64,000 nucleotides of DNA, from the NCBI GenBank assembly GCA_018377375.1, contig JAGZZN010000001.1:1-64000 (forward strand). Direction: 5' to 3'. The position numbers were made by a program, and so were the translations under genes. Position 1 is the first letter of the stretch. Every line of letters starts with the position of its first letter. Of the stretch, positions 1 through 7,907 are shown piece after piece. The DNA comes from Streptococcus parasanguinis. GTDB lineage: Bacteria; Bacillota; Bacilli; Lactobacillales; Streptococcaceae. The notes below the pieces were generated by a model that was not told where the DNA came from, searched no databases, and saw only the letters and a program-made list of their open reading frames with translations.

Positions 1-428
1 TTGGTAATTTATTTTACGCACGTGCTGTAAAACGATTTTCCGTGGGAAGCCTCGCTACTGTCTCAATTATTTTTGCCATTGTAGGAGCAGCAGGAATTTA
101 TGGAATTGGAGTCCTTTTTCATGAAATTCAACTATACATCCTAATCCCTTTATTTTCTTTAATGAGTCTAGGTATCGGAGTGTTAACTCCAGCGACTACT
201 ACCATTCTTATGGAAGCTGCTGGTCAAGAATTATCTGGAATTGCTGGTGCTACTCTAAACGCTAACAAACAGATTGGTGGACTTTTTGGTACAACAATTA
301 TGGGGATTCTAACTACTAATTTATCCCATAATTGGAATATGGTTATCGTTGTCGCATTTTTGGTTAACGTGATAATGTATATTGCTACTTGGTTAATTGC
401 TAGTCGTTACCTTTATGGAAAAGAATAA
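1..428 (+). CDS. MFS drug-efflux transporter, C-terminal part (cut by window edge)
   Basis: The reading frame is open from base 3, so the 5' part lies outside the window. About 142 residues remain. They contain several hydrophobic segments separated by short loops, with Gly/Ala-rich helices and a stretch beginning GATLNANKQIGG, which resembles the last helices of 14-TM DHA2-type major facilitator drug exporters. The substrate cannot be told from this fragment. The gene ends in TAA at 426-428 and is followed by a strong terminator. A GTG at 42 is internal rather than the start, because the frame continues upstream of it without a stop. Confidence 0.75.
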   Translation, partial: GNLFYARAVKRFSVGSLATVSIIFAIVGAAGIYGIGVLFHEIQLYILIPLFSLMSLGIGVLTPATTTILMEAAGQELSGIAGATLNANKQIGGLFGTTIMGILTTNLSHNWNMVIVVAFLVNVIMYIATWLIASRYLYGKE

Positions 429-468
429 AACCAAACAGAATGCATTCAATTTAAAAGTTGATTATACA

Positions 469-513
469 GATTGAAGGAAAAGTCCATTTGGACAATTTTC
501 TTCAATCTTTTTT
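469..513 (+). terminator. Intrinsic terminator of the MFS gene
   Basis: A long near-perfect hairpin (GATTGAAGGAAAA paired with the arm at about 492-507) is followed by six T. It lies 41 bases after the MFS stop codon. Confidence 0.85.
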
Positions 514-528
514 CATAATTATATAAAG

Positions 529-577
529 AAAAAAACTCTTACAAATGCTATTATATAGGCATTCAAAGAGTTTTTAC
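529..577. terminator. Bidirectional terminator-like hairpin
   Basis: Arms AAAAACTCTT (531-540) and AAGAGTTTTT (566-575) pair, with an inner AATGC/GCATT stem. A/T runs on both sides would serve convergent transcription of the MFS gene and trhP2. Confidence 0.7.
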
Positions 578-642
578 TATATGGTAATCAAACTCTAAAA
601 GAGAAGATTTTCTAGTCCTAATAGAGTTTGTCTATATTCTGA

Positions 643-669
643 AGAGAGGTTTAACCCTCTCTTTTTTTT
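643..669 (+). terminator. Second + strand terminator before trhP2
   Basis: AGAGAGG pairs with CCTCTCT across a short loop and is followed by nine T, immediately before the trhP2 stop codon. The preceding 590-628 also holds an AAACTCTA/TAGAGTTT inverted repeat. Confidence 0.65.
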
Positions 670-671
670 TG

Positions 672-1958
672 TTATACTCGAACAGTTTTACTTGCCCCAT
701 CTTTTGAGTAGAGATTGATTAAACCTTCCTGGCAAGAACGAATCATATCTCCTGGCTTGACTTCTTGTGGGACGGTGATCGTGAGAAGTTCCATCGGATT
801 TGGCGCGCGATCAATCTTCACTCCATCCTTATCATGCAAGTCTTGGATCTGGCATTCAAAATGACGGAAGCCTGGTCCGTAGAATTCCACTTGGTCGCCT
901 TCATTGATGACATTCCGTTGGCGAATCGTCGCTGTCATGGTAGATGGATCAAAGTCCACCACTTCTCCTACAAATTTGTATTGAGGAATCTTACGACGTG
1001 CCCCAAACAATTGTTCATTTTCAGTCGGTGTTTGGTAGTAGAATCCAGTTGCTAATTCACGTTGAGCGACTTTCCACAATTCATTGATCAAATCATCCTT
1101 GATGGCATAAAAGGCTTCTGGACTTTCCATATAAGCATCGCAAGCAGCCTTGTAACAGTTGGCAACTGTTGATACGTAATGGACAGATTTCATTCGGCCT
1201 TCAATCTTCAAGCTATCAACCCCATTGTCAATCATGTCTGGAATATTCTCGATCATACACATGTCAACGGCTGACATAGAGTATTCTTCTGGAACTTGCC
1301 CTTTGATACTCTTACGTTCTTGGCCGAATGGCATATCGTAAAGGTCGTATTTCCAACGGCAAGATTGAGAACAGCCACCACGGTTGGCATCCCGGTCAGA
1401 CATGTGGTTAGAAAGGGTACAACGTCCGGAATAAGAAATACACATGGCTCCATGAACGAAGGCTTCGATCTCAAGATCGGTACGCTTACGAATCTCTGCC
1501 AACTCTTCCATGGATACCTCACGGGCCAAGACGACACGGGTCAAGCCATATTCTTTCCAGAAATGGAAGGTCTCCACGTTAGTTGCAGAAGCTTGCGTAG
1601 ACAAGTGAATATTGAGTCCAGGTGCATAGGTTGCACAGATTTCAATCAAGGCCGGGTCTGAGACGATCACGGCATCAAGTCCCATATCTCGTAATTCACG
1701 GAACCATTCACCAGCCCCTTGTTCATTTCCCTCATGGGTCACCATGTTTGAAGCGACGTGCACATCCACTCCACGGGCATGAGCATATTCAATTCCTTCA
1801 CGAAGCTCATCCATGGTGAAGTTTCCGGCACGGCTCCGCAAACCATAGGCTTGTCCACCAACGAACACTGCGTCTGCCCCATAATTAACGGCAACTTTTA
1901 ACTTTTCTAATGTTCCAGCCGGTACCAAGACCTCTGGACGTTTTTTTGTATTTGTCAT
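672..1958 (-). CDS. trhP2: U32 family protein, tRNA 5-hydroxyuridine synthesis, large partner (YrrO/TrhP2-like)
   Basis: A 428-residue U32 'peptidase' family protein. The family member of this length in Bacillus (YrrO/TrhP2) acts with TrhP1 in prephenate-dependent 5-hydroxylation of wobble uridine in tRNA; a protease role is doubtful. The sequence has the N-terminal beta/alpha barrel and, near residues 172-200, the cysteine-rich U32 signature (CISYSGRC followed by GGCSQSCRW), expected to hold a metal or iron-sulfur centre. The C-terminal ~100 residues resemble the U32 C-terminal domain. It is transcribed leftward after trhP1 with a 94-base gap, so the two are probably one operon. The paired genes and lengths match the Bacillus yrrN-yrrO arrangement. 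Confidence 0.88.
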   Translation of the reverse strand: MTNTKKRPEVLVPAGTLEKLKVAVNYGADAVFVGGQAYGLRSRAGNFTMDELREGIEYAHARGVDVHVASNMVTHEGNEQGAGEWFRELRDMGLDAVIVSDPALIEICATYAPGLNIHLSTQASATNVETFHFWKEYGLTRVVLAREVSMEELAEIRKRTDLEIEAFVHGAMCISYSGRCTLSNHMSDRDANRGGCSQSCRWKYDLYDMPFGQERKSIKGQVPEEYSMSAVDMCMIENIPDMIDNGVDSLKIEGRMKSVHYVSTVANCYKAACDAYMESPEAFYAIKDDLINELWKVAQRELATGFYYQTPTENEQLFGARRKIPQYKFVGEVVDFDPSTMTATIRQRNVINEGDQVEFYGPGFRHFECQIQDLHDKDGVKIDRAPNPMELLTITVPQEVKPGDMIRSCQEGLINLYSKDGASKTVRV

Positions 1959-2052
1959 GTTTTCTCCAATTTACAAGATTGTCGATATAATGAATAGCCT
2001 CTTCGTTCCCTGAAAAAGGAAAACTATCAAACGAAGAAGCCCTAGTTTTTTA

Positions 2053-2982
2053 TTATTTTACACGATCTGGTTCATAATCATAGAAACCAGTATCCAAACC
2101 ACGATTGGCTGGATGCAATTTGCGGATTTCTTCATCAAACAGATAGGCTTGATCCTGTGTAAATGTTCCTTTTTGAATCAAATCACGGGCCTTGACAAAG
2201 TACTCTGTAATCTTGACAAAGTTTTCACCCGGACAGTAGACACCGTCGAGTTTCCAATGATCAAAGCCATGTTCTACCAACTCAGACAATTTGGTCATCA
2301 TATTCAAGTCATTATTTGAGAAGATATGGGTTCCATGTTTGTCTTCGTAGACCGAATAGTGAGAATTTGGGTCTCCTGGTTCTGCTAAGAACAGATCGCG
2401 ATCTTTGGTCACAGAGTCCTCTGTCTTGATGAAGTTGTAATAGTTCTGAAGAAGAGGTCGTTTTGAATGGTGAATAATGCTAGCACCGTAAACCAATACT
2501 TCTGCTGGAATCTGAAGATTCTCAGCCATTACGAATAATTCGGCAGATGGAATCTCACGAGCCAAAACAGCCTCAGAAGCTCCTGCTTGTTTTCCCCAGA
2601 AGTTGATCTGGCGGCTAGAAGTGACCATGGTTGAGGCATCGTAAATCGTTTTGAATGGATAGCCATCTCGTTTCAAGACATAAAAAACGCCCGCATCTCC
2701 GACAGTAATATAATCAGCCTGAATTTCCTTTAAAAAATCTAGGAAAGGCTTGATTGAATCCATCATCGATTGGTGCATGAGTGCATTTACAGCTACTGTC
2801 AATTCTTTGCCAGCAGCATGGACCAGTTGGGCAATTCGATTTATTTCGTCATAGCTTAAAGTTTGAGGCAATCGTAATCCGTAGTCTTTTTCACCGACAT
2901 AGATTCGGTCAACCCCTGCATCAATCAGGGCTTGCGCTTGCTCAACACTCTCTGCTGTTGCTGTAATAATAATATTTTTCAT
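2053..2982 (-). CDS. trhP1: U32 family protein, tRNA 5-hydroxyuridine synthesis, small partner (YrrN/TrhP1-like)
   Basis: A 309-residue U32 family barrel protein, same length as Bacillus YrrN/TrhP1, first gene of the leftward pair with trhP2. It probably forms a complex with TrhP2 for wobble-uridine hydroxylation. At the place of the partner's cysteine signature it reads VYGASIIHHSKRP and carries no cysteine cluster, so it is likely the non-catalytic or substrate-binding partner (inference). The ATG at 2982 is preceded by an AT-rich region; no gene lies between it and the divergent DUF3270 gene at 3112. Confidence 0.85.
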   Translation of the reverse strand: MKNIIITATAESVEQAQALIDAGVDRIYVGEKDYGLRLPQTLSYDEINRIAQLVHAAGKELTVAVNALMHQSMMDSIKPFLDFLKEIQADYITVGDAGVFYVLKRDGYPFKTIYDASTMVTSSRQINFWGKQAGASEAVLAREIPSAELFVMAENLQIPAEVLVYGASIIHHSKRPLLQNYYNFIKTEDSVTKDRDLFLAEPGDPNSHYSVYEDKHGTHIFSNNDLNMMTKLSELVEHGFDHWKLDGVYCPGENFVKITEYFVKARDLIQKGTFTQDQAYLFDEEIRKLHPANRGLDTGFYDYEPDRVK

Positions 2983-3111
2983 AGAACCATTATAACAAAA
3001 ATTCCGATATTCTAGAAAAATTTATTCATTTTGTAAAATTTGTAACATTTTTGTAACATTTATATACCTGAATTCATGATAGAATAATAGAGTACTGTTA
3101 GGAGAGAGAAA

Positions 3112-3405
3112 ATGCCCGTAAGAAATTTAAGACACTATGATGAAGAATTCGATTATATCGAATTAACCAAACAAACCCAAGAAACCCCTATTCAGGACTA
3201 TGCTCCTGAAGTTGAACCCGCACCTCAATTAAGTGAATTGCTATATTTTTTAAATATTGCTATTTTCTGTGTGTTGACGGTTGTATTTAGTTTTGTCTTT
3301 TTAGCAACGAAAATGAATACCTTCTTTGCGTTTGCTTTAGCGATTGGTTCTAGCTTTGCTAGTATTCAAGGGTTCCGAATTTACTACAATAAACGAAAAA
3401 AATAA
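3112..3405 (+). CDS. DUF3270 family small membrane protein
   Basis: A 97-residue protein typical of streptococci and of unknown function. About 45 polar, acidic N-terminal residues (cytoplasmic tail, rich in Glu, Thr and Pro) precede two hydrophobic segments (about 46-66 and 68-88) and a basic end NKRKK. The start is supported by GGAGAG about 9 bases upstream. The promoter has an extended -10 TGATAGAAT (TAGAAT at 3080-3085); upstream of it TTTGTAACATT is repeated in tandem, which might be an activator site. A monocistronic unit ending in its own terminator. Confidence 0.8.
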   Translation: MPVRNLRHYDEEFDYIELTKQTQETPIQDYAPEVEPAPQLSELLYFLNIAIFCVLTVVFSFVFLATKMNTFFAFALAIGSSFASIQGFRIYYNKRKK

Positions 3406-3432
3406 AAATCAGGTTTTCCTGATTTCTTTTAT
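3406..3432 (+). terminator. Terminator of the DUF3270 gene
   Basis: AAATCAGG pairs with CCTGATTT around a TTTT loop (3406-3425) right after the stop codon, followed by a T-rich tract. Confidence 0.85.
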
Positions 3433-3590
3433 TTACTCGAATTTTTTTAATCCCTAAGTTGTCAAATTAAGTTAGACTTTTCATGTAACTCAGAAAAACT
3501 TGGTATGGTGTTTGATAATTCAAAGGCTTCCTAGAAATTCTATAAGAATAAAAACTTTTTATGAGTTAAAGTTATTCAATCATCTACTGA

Positions 3591-3967
3591 AACTTTCCGC
3601 CGTGAGAAAAGTTCCTGAAACAATTATGTTTCAGGAACTCGGGAGTTTTGAGAGTAAAACAGTTCGGGGAACTGTTTTAGCCTGAGCCTAAAAATTGAAA
3701 AGCGAAGGGGTTCAAAACTAATTGAACACGGGCTGCGGACTGTGTCAAAAAGATAAGTTTTCCTAGAATCAAAAGTTTCTGCGTCAAACTTCCTATTTTG
3801 ACTTTATCCGCGAACGCCCTTTGTCTCTTGAATAAGTCATGGAACTTCCTGGATTGCTGAAATCATCCACTGGATAATTTCACCTGACGTCCGTACTCAC
3901 TTAAGGAAAGTTTCTAAGATGAATTTATCTTCAATCTGAAAAGAGGCTCAGTGAGCCTCATTTTTTA
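3591..3967 (+). ncRNA. Structured RNA-like repeat element, copy A (long form) with terminator
   Basis: This fills most of a 559-base gap without a protein gene. Arms AACTTTCC (3591-3598) and GGAAAGTT (3905-3912) close the element, with GTGAG/CTCAC just inside. Hairpin 2 is GTTCCTGAAAC paired with GTTTCAGGAAC (from about 3610). The third stem AGTTTTGA/TTCAAAACT contains an extra hairpin AAAACAGTTC/GAACTGTTTT (3657-3679). The block TGACGTCCGTACTCAC before the closing arm is shared with copies B and C. A tail with a small AT-rich hairpin and a terminator (GAGGCTCA/TGAGCCTC then six T, 3943-3967) follows. Copy A is about 190 bases longer than the other two. No convincing promoter was seen, so it could be an independent RNA or a 3' untranslated element. 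I do not recognise the family. Confidence 0.6.
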
Positions 3968-4423
3968 TACTTCTTTTGTTTCTTCTTCAGCTGCTTCTTC
4001 AGAATCTTTTTCATCCAACTCTAACACGATGTCTTCAGATTCTGTTTGTTTGCGAATGGATTGAACCAAGTCATTGCCACTTAGATTTTCTTTTTGAAGT
4101 TTATCCTTAAATGAGTGATAGACTTCTTGAGATTTTTCAACCACATCTTGCGTCTTTTCTTTGACAGATTCCAAAACAGTTCCTGTCGTAATTTCTCCAG
4201 AACCAACTTTTTCTTTGGTTTGTTGGATCACTTCTGCTGCTTGTTTTGAAACATCCTTAGCAGTTTGTTTCACCGATTCATGTACTTCTTGAGGATCTTC
4301 TTGATAATCTTTTACGAAGCGCACCACCTTTTTAGTGACTTTCTTTCCTTGCTCTGTTGATAAATAGTAGGCTGCTGAAGCACCTGAAATCACACCAATT
4401 AATAAACTAGATAAACGTCCCAT
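3965..4423 (-). CDS. YtxH domain protein
   Basis: A 152-residue protein with a glycine-containing hydrophobic N-terminal segment (about residues 5-22, LIGVISGASAAYYL) and then a long charged helical region rich in Lys, Glu, Gln and Val, typical of YtxH (gas-vesicle-like) proteins. The acidic C-terminus ends in repeated Glu runs. Function unknown; the family is tied to general stress in Firmicutes. It follows the DUF948 gene by 14 bases, and the same pair is common in streptococci, which suggests one membrane-associated coiled-coil system. The stop codon overlaps the T-run of the convergent RNA element's terminator. Confidence 0.8.
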   Translation of the reverse strand: MGRLSSLLIGVISGASAAYYLSTEQGKKVTKKVVRFVKDYQEDPQEVHESVKQTAKDVSKQAAEVIQQTKEKVGSGEITTGTVLESVKEKTQDVVEKSQEVYHSFKDKLQKENLSGNDLVQSIRKQTESEDIVLELDEKDSEEAAEEETKEV

Positions 4424-4437
4424 ATTCTTCCTCGATT

Positions 4438-4821
4438 CTATTTAAATAATTTTGAAGCCATCTTAATCGCTTTTAATCCGATAGAGGCTTTCACTGTTTT
4501 TCCACCAGCTGACACTGCTTTGACACTCAATTGACGGGCTTGATCATTCAAATCTGAAACTGACTCTGAAAGATCCGCCACGGCTGTAAAGAGTGGGTCA
4601 ATCGTTGCAACTTTTTGATTCAAATCATCCGTTAAAACATTGACTTTTGCCAATAGATCATTGGTCTGATGCAAGGTGACATTGACATCTGATGTCAAAA
4701 CTTGGATGGTTTTTTGCGTCTCATCTACTACTTTTCCAATCTTTGAGAGGAAAAAAATCATATAAATGACAAGCGCTACTAAGGCAAGGCCTAAGAGGCC
4801 GTAGGCAATTTCAATAAACAT
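4438..4821 (-). CDS. DUF948 domain protein
   Basis: A 127-residue protein with one N-terminal membrane segment (about residues 5-27) followed by a helical, coiled-coil-like stretch with regular Val/Leu/Thr spacing (DVNVTLHQTNDLLAKVNVL), the DUF948 pattern. Function unknown. Start 3 bases after the lgt stop, so it is co-transcribed with hprK and lgt upstream and the YtxH gene downstream. Confidence 0.82.
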   Translation of the reverse strand: MFIEIAYGLLGLALVALVIYMIFFLSKIGKVVDETQKTIQVLTSDVNVTLHQTNDLLAKVNVLTDDLNQKVATIDPLFTAVADLSESVSDLNDQARQLSVKAVSAGGKTVKASIGLKAIKMASKLFK

Positions 4822-4824
4822 ATA

Positions 4825-5607
4825 TTACTCCTTTGCTTCTACATAATAAGGGGCTTTTTTGCAACGTTGGTAGATGATGATGGCGAGTCCAACTAGAATC
4901 AGGATCATCGACAACCACTGGGAAACACGTAAGCCCGCAAACATCAGGCTATCTGTCCGCATTCCTTCGATGATCATCCGACCAAAACCATACCAGATAA
5001 GGTAAAAGGCTGTGATCTCACCTTGCCGCAAAAATTGTGGCTTCCTCCGAAGAATCAAGATCAAGAGAAAACCTAGCAGATTCCAACTGGATTCATATAA
5101 GAAGGTTGGCTGACGGTAACTACCATCTATATACATTTGATCTCGAATAAAAGAGGGTAGGTAGTTGAGACTTTTAACAGCAGCTCCATAAGCTTCCTGG
5201 TTAAAGAAGTTTCCCCAGCGACCAATACTCTGTGCAATCATGACGCTTGGGGCCGCAATATCTAAGAAATCAATTGGCTCAATCAAGCGTCTACGAGAGA
5301 ATATATAGAGGACAAGGGCACCTGTCAAGAGGCCACCATAAATCGCGATTCCTCCGTTCCAGATCGCAAAAATCTCACTAAGATGCTGGCTATAGTAACC
5401 CCATTCGAAAATAACGTAATAGAGTCTGGCCCCCACAATCGCAAGAGGAAAGGCAATCAAAATGAAATCAATGATAGCATCTGGATCAATTTTTTTACGG
5501 GGCGCTTCTTTCATAGAAAGATAAACGGCTAGAATCAAGCCAGAGACAATACAAATCGCGTACCAACGAATACTGATCGGACCTAATTGAAGGGCTACTG
5601 GATTCAT
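4825..5607 (-). CDS. lgt: Prolipoprotein diacylglyceryl transferase
   Basis: A 260-residue integral membrane enzyme that moves diacylglycerol from phosphatidylglycerol to the lipobox cysteine of prolipoproteins, the first step of lipoprotein maturation. The signature [10 protein letters not shown] lies at residues 129-138, and the N-terminal SIRWYA motif and about seven membrane segments are visible. Its ATG overlaps the hprK stop by 4 bases (ATGA), implying translational coupling. hprK-lgt is the usual streptococcal order. A substrate of the enzyme is encoded at 24423-24968. Confidence 0.97.
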   Translation of the reverse strand: MNPVALQLGPISIRWYAICIVSGLILAVYLSMKEAPRKKIDPDAIIDFILIAFPLAIVGARLYYVIFEWGYYSQHLSEIFAIWNGGIAIYGGLLTGALVLYIFSRRRLIEPIDFLDIAAPSVMIAQSIGRWGNFFNQEAYGAAVKSLNYLPSFIRDQMYIDGSYRQPTFLYESSWNLLGFLLILILRRKPQFLRQGEITAFYLIWYGFGRMIIEGMRTDSLMFAGLRVSQWLSMILILVGLAIIIYQRCKKAPYYVEAKE

Positions 5608-6536
5608 TCCTTCACCTCATTTTGACTAATCAACTGGGACAAACGTTCTTCAAAAGTTTTGGTAGCATCATAGCCCATTTCTTTGGCACGAACATTCATA
5701 GCTGCGGCTTCGATCACGACCGAAATGTTCCGACCAGTCTTCACAGGGATGCGAATCCGAGGAATGGTCACGCCACCGATTTCTAACTCTTCTGCATTAT
5801 TACCCAGACGATCATAAACCTGATCTTTGGCATAATTTTCCAAGTAAACAGCGATTTGGACTTGTGAAGAATCCTTGACAGCACTGGCTCCGTAGAGACT
5901 CATGACATCGATAATCCCTACACCACGGATCTCTAGTAAGTGGCGTAGGATTTCAGCCGGCTCTCCCCAAAGGGTCATCTCATCTCTCGCATAGATATCG
6001 ACTCGGTCATCTGCTACGAGGCGGTGCCCCCGCTTGACAAGTTCCAGACCTGTCTCGCTTTTTCCGATTCCGCTATCTCCTTGGATCAAGACACCCATCC
6101 CATAAATATCCATCAAGACACCGTGTACACTCGTGCGTTCTGCTAGCCGACTATCCAAATAGCTAGAAAGCTCTCCAGATAAACGACTGGTTGCAACATT
6201 GCTCTTCAAAATGGCTAGTTGCTTTTCTTCCGCAGCTCGCAACATTTCTTCTGGAATTTCTAAATTCCGCGCGACAATGATGACAGGTGTCTCTGGCTGG
6301 AACATCTTACGCAGGACCTGATGACGGTTGTGAGAGCTCATCTTCACCAGGTAGGACCATTCTTTCATTCCTACAAGCTGAATCCGCTCAGGTGTGTAAT
6401 AGTCGAAATAGCCCGTCATTTCAAGACCTGGACGTGAAATGTCCGCAGTCGTAATTTCCTTGCTTAAGAGGTTATCATCCCCATAAACAACCGATAGACG
6501 AAGCTTTTCCTGTAGATCGCGAACAGTAACTGCCAT
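5604..6536 (-). CDS. hprK: HPr kinase/phosphorylase
   Basis: Bifunctional enzyme that phosphorylates and dephosphorylates Ser46 of HPr, so that HPr-Ser-P can act as co-repressor with CcpA (also in this window). Walker A GDSGIGKS is at residues 153-160 and the family signature follows ([11 protein letters not shown]). The frame extends to a TTG at 6554, but the ATG at 6536 has GGGAG at a good distance and gives the family length of 310 residues, so I use it. It is transcribed from its own extended -10 promoter and heads an operon with lgt, the DUF948 gene and the ytxH gene. Confidence 0.96.
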   Translation of the reverse strand: MAVTVRDLQEKLRLSVVYGDDNLLSKEITTADISRPGLEMTGYFDYYTPERIQLVGMKEWSYLVKMSSHNRHQVLRKMFQPETPVIIVARNLEIPEEMLRAAEEKQLAILKSNVATSRLSGELSSYLDSRLAERTSVHGVLMDIYGMGVLIQGDSGIGKSETGLELVKRGHRLVADDRVDIYARDEMTLWGEPAEILRHLLEIRGVGIIDVMSLYGASAVKDSSQVQIAVYLENYAKDQVYDRLGNNAEELEIGGVTIPRIRIPVKTGRNISVVIEAAAMNVRAKEMGYDATKTFEERLSQLISQNEVKE

Positions 6537-6565
6537 ATCATTCTCCCTTTTCAAATTCTCTCTCT

Positions 6566-6571
6566 ATTATA
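6566..6571 (-). promoter_or_regulatory. hprK promoter (-10)
   Basis: On the minus strand TGCTATAAT forms an extended -10, about 30 bases before the chosen hprK ATG. No good -35 is visible, as is common for extended -10 promoters. Confidence 0.6.
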
Positions 6572-6644
6572 GCAGATTTTCTCTTCAGACGAGAGACTGA
6601 AGTGTCATTTGAAAGATCCATTTTCAACTCCTTTTTAAGGCAAG

Positions 6645-6679
6645 CAAAAAGAGGCCAAGACAAAGGTCTCCAACCTCTA
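6645..6679 (-). terminator. Terminator of the PspC/membrane protein operon
   Basis: On the minus strand AGAGG/CCTCT with an inner GAC/GTC pair is followed by TTTTT, between the 6709 gene and hprK. It separates the two leftward units. Confidence 0.65.
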
Positions 6680-6708
6680 GGAAATGATGGGAACATATGA
6701 AGAATGCT

Positions 6709-7083
6709 CTAGCCTTGGCCTTGCAAGAAATCTTTGATCATGGATTTGATTCCGGTAGAGACTGCATAGACCACCGCATTTGAAGGAAATGCGATCAAGC
6801 CTAGCATAAAGGTGGTAGGTCCTCCCCCCAGCAAGGACAAAACCAGATACAAAATCGGAAGAAATAAAATCGAAAACCGATAAATTTGTGGTTTTCTAGC
6901 CATTTCTGTTGGCAGAAACAAGAGGTAGAAGAGGCTATTCCAAATGCCCAGTGGAAAAAGGAGCATTCCGATCAAAACTGTTCCAACTCCTTCACCAAAA
7001 ATACGATCTAAAATGAAAAATTGTCCTATAAAACTGAAGAAGAGATATAGAATAAAAGCAAGGGAATAGAACTTCTGCTTCAC
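6709..7083 (-). CDS. Small four-helix membrane protein, function unknown
   Basis: A 124-residue, very hydrophobic protein with about four membrane segments (about residues 8-28, 34-58, 66-86 and 90-110) and a short basic C-terminus. No motif is recognised. It lies 12 bases after the PspC gene and is followed by a terminator, so the two form an operon, and a role in envelope stress together with PspC is possible but unproven. Confidence 0.7.
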   Translation of the reverse strand: MKQKFYSLAFILYLFFSFIGQFFILDRIFGEGVGTVLIGMLLFPLGIWNSLFYLLFLPTEMARKPQIYRFSILFLPILYLVLSLLGGGPTTFMLGLIAFPSNAVVYAVSTGIKSMIKDFLQGQG

Positions 7084-7095
7084 TCGGATCTCCTT

Positions 7096-7377
7096 TTAGA
7101 AAAATGGACTATCATTCTGATCATGGATGGGTTCGGCCTCTTTTCTTCGACGAGGTCGAGGGCCATCGTCAAACATTTCCTGCTCCTCCTCGTCCTTATA
7201 AGGTAAGGTCGTATCTAACAGTAAATAGATAATCACACCGATAAAGGCATGAGAAACCGTAAAAAGAATAAACAAGAAGCGTAGGAGAGTTACACTAAGA
7301 CCAAATTTATCAGCTAAGCCAGCTAGCACACCTGAAACCAGGCGATGTCGTTTTAATTTGTAAAATGATGATGTCAT
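7096..7377 (-). CDS. PspC domain membrane protein
   Basis: A 93-residue protein. Residues 1-60 match the PspC domain (short basic start, then GVLAGLADKFG, and a membrane helix at about 34-54). The C-terminal 35 residues are charged and contain RPRRRK. PspC proteins belong to phage-shock or envelope-stress responses; in streptococci small PspC proteins often stand alone or with another small membrane protein, as here. Upstream, the 7378-7451 gap separates it from the sprT-like gene. Confidence 0.85.
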   Translation of the reverse strand: MTSSFYKLKRHRLVSGVLAGLADKFGLSVTLLRFLFILFTVSHAFIGVIIYLLLDTTLPYKDEEEQEMFDDGPRPRRRKEAEPIHDQNDSPFF

Positions 7378-7451
7378 TTGATTTTCCTCTTTCTAGTTAG
7401 ACCTATTTTAGCAGAGTCTAACTGGAAAGAGATCCGCCTAAAGACCGATTC

Positions 7452-7907
7452 TTACTCTTGTCTCATTTCAAGGAATTGCAGGCGACTATGACAGCGACCG
7501 CAGGCATATTTCTTCAGATCGATTTTTCGCTTTCGTCTATACTCTTGGCCACAACGGGGACATTGATAGAGATAGATCCGCTTGACTCGCCCAGTTCTAT
7601 CTGGTAGAGGAGGTGTGAAACGAAGACCGTCCACTTGCTGGAGGAGTTGCTTAAAGGCTAGATCTTTGTGGCGATACCCTTTACCTTGATCGTAAAGATG
7701 GTAATGGCAGAGCTCGTGGCGGACGATTTTTCGAAAGACCTCTAACCCGAAAGCTTGGTATATTTTAGGGTTGAAATCAAGGTGTCGATCCTTGGGAAAG
7801 AAACGCCCTCCAGTGGTTTGAAGACGTGAATTCCACTCTGCTCGATGACGGAATTCTCTCCTAAAATCTTCTAGGGATACTTGGCGCACATACTCAGTCA
7901 GATTCAT
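7452..7907 (-). CDS. SprT-like zinc metalloprotein
   Basis: A 151-residue SprT family protein. The metal site HELCHYH is at residues 64-70 and a C-terminal zinc ribbon uses C116/C119 and C136/C139. The family resembles SPRTN-type DNA-protein crosslink proteases, but the role of the short bacterial form is not established. Its start overlaps the 3' end of tex by 14 bases, so translation is probably coupled; sprT-like next to tex is common in Firmicutes. Confidence 0.88.
   Translation of the reverse strand: MNLTEYVRQVSLEDFRREFRHRAEWNSRLQTTGGRFFPKDRHLDFNPKIYQAFGLEVFRKIVRHELCHYHLYDQGKGYRHKDLAFKQLLQQVDGLRFTPPLPDRTGRVKRIYLYQCPRCGQEYRRKRKIDLKKYACGRCHSRLQFLEMRQE

Noticed and set aside
3500..3685. 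61-codon frame reaching into RNA copy A
   Set aside because: It runs through the closing stem and stem 2 of the element, has no SD, and is not kept in copies B and C.
3591..3912. RNA copy A as a BOX element
   Set aside because: Some words (CTGACGTC, AAAAC/GTTTT) recall BOX, but the boxA/boxB/boxC order and sequences as I remember them do not fit.
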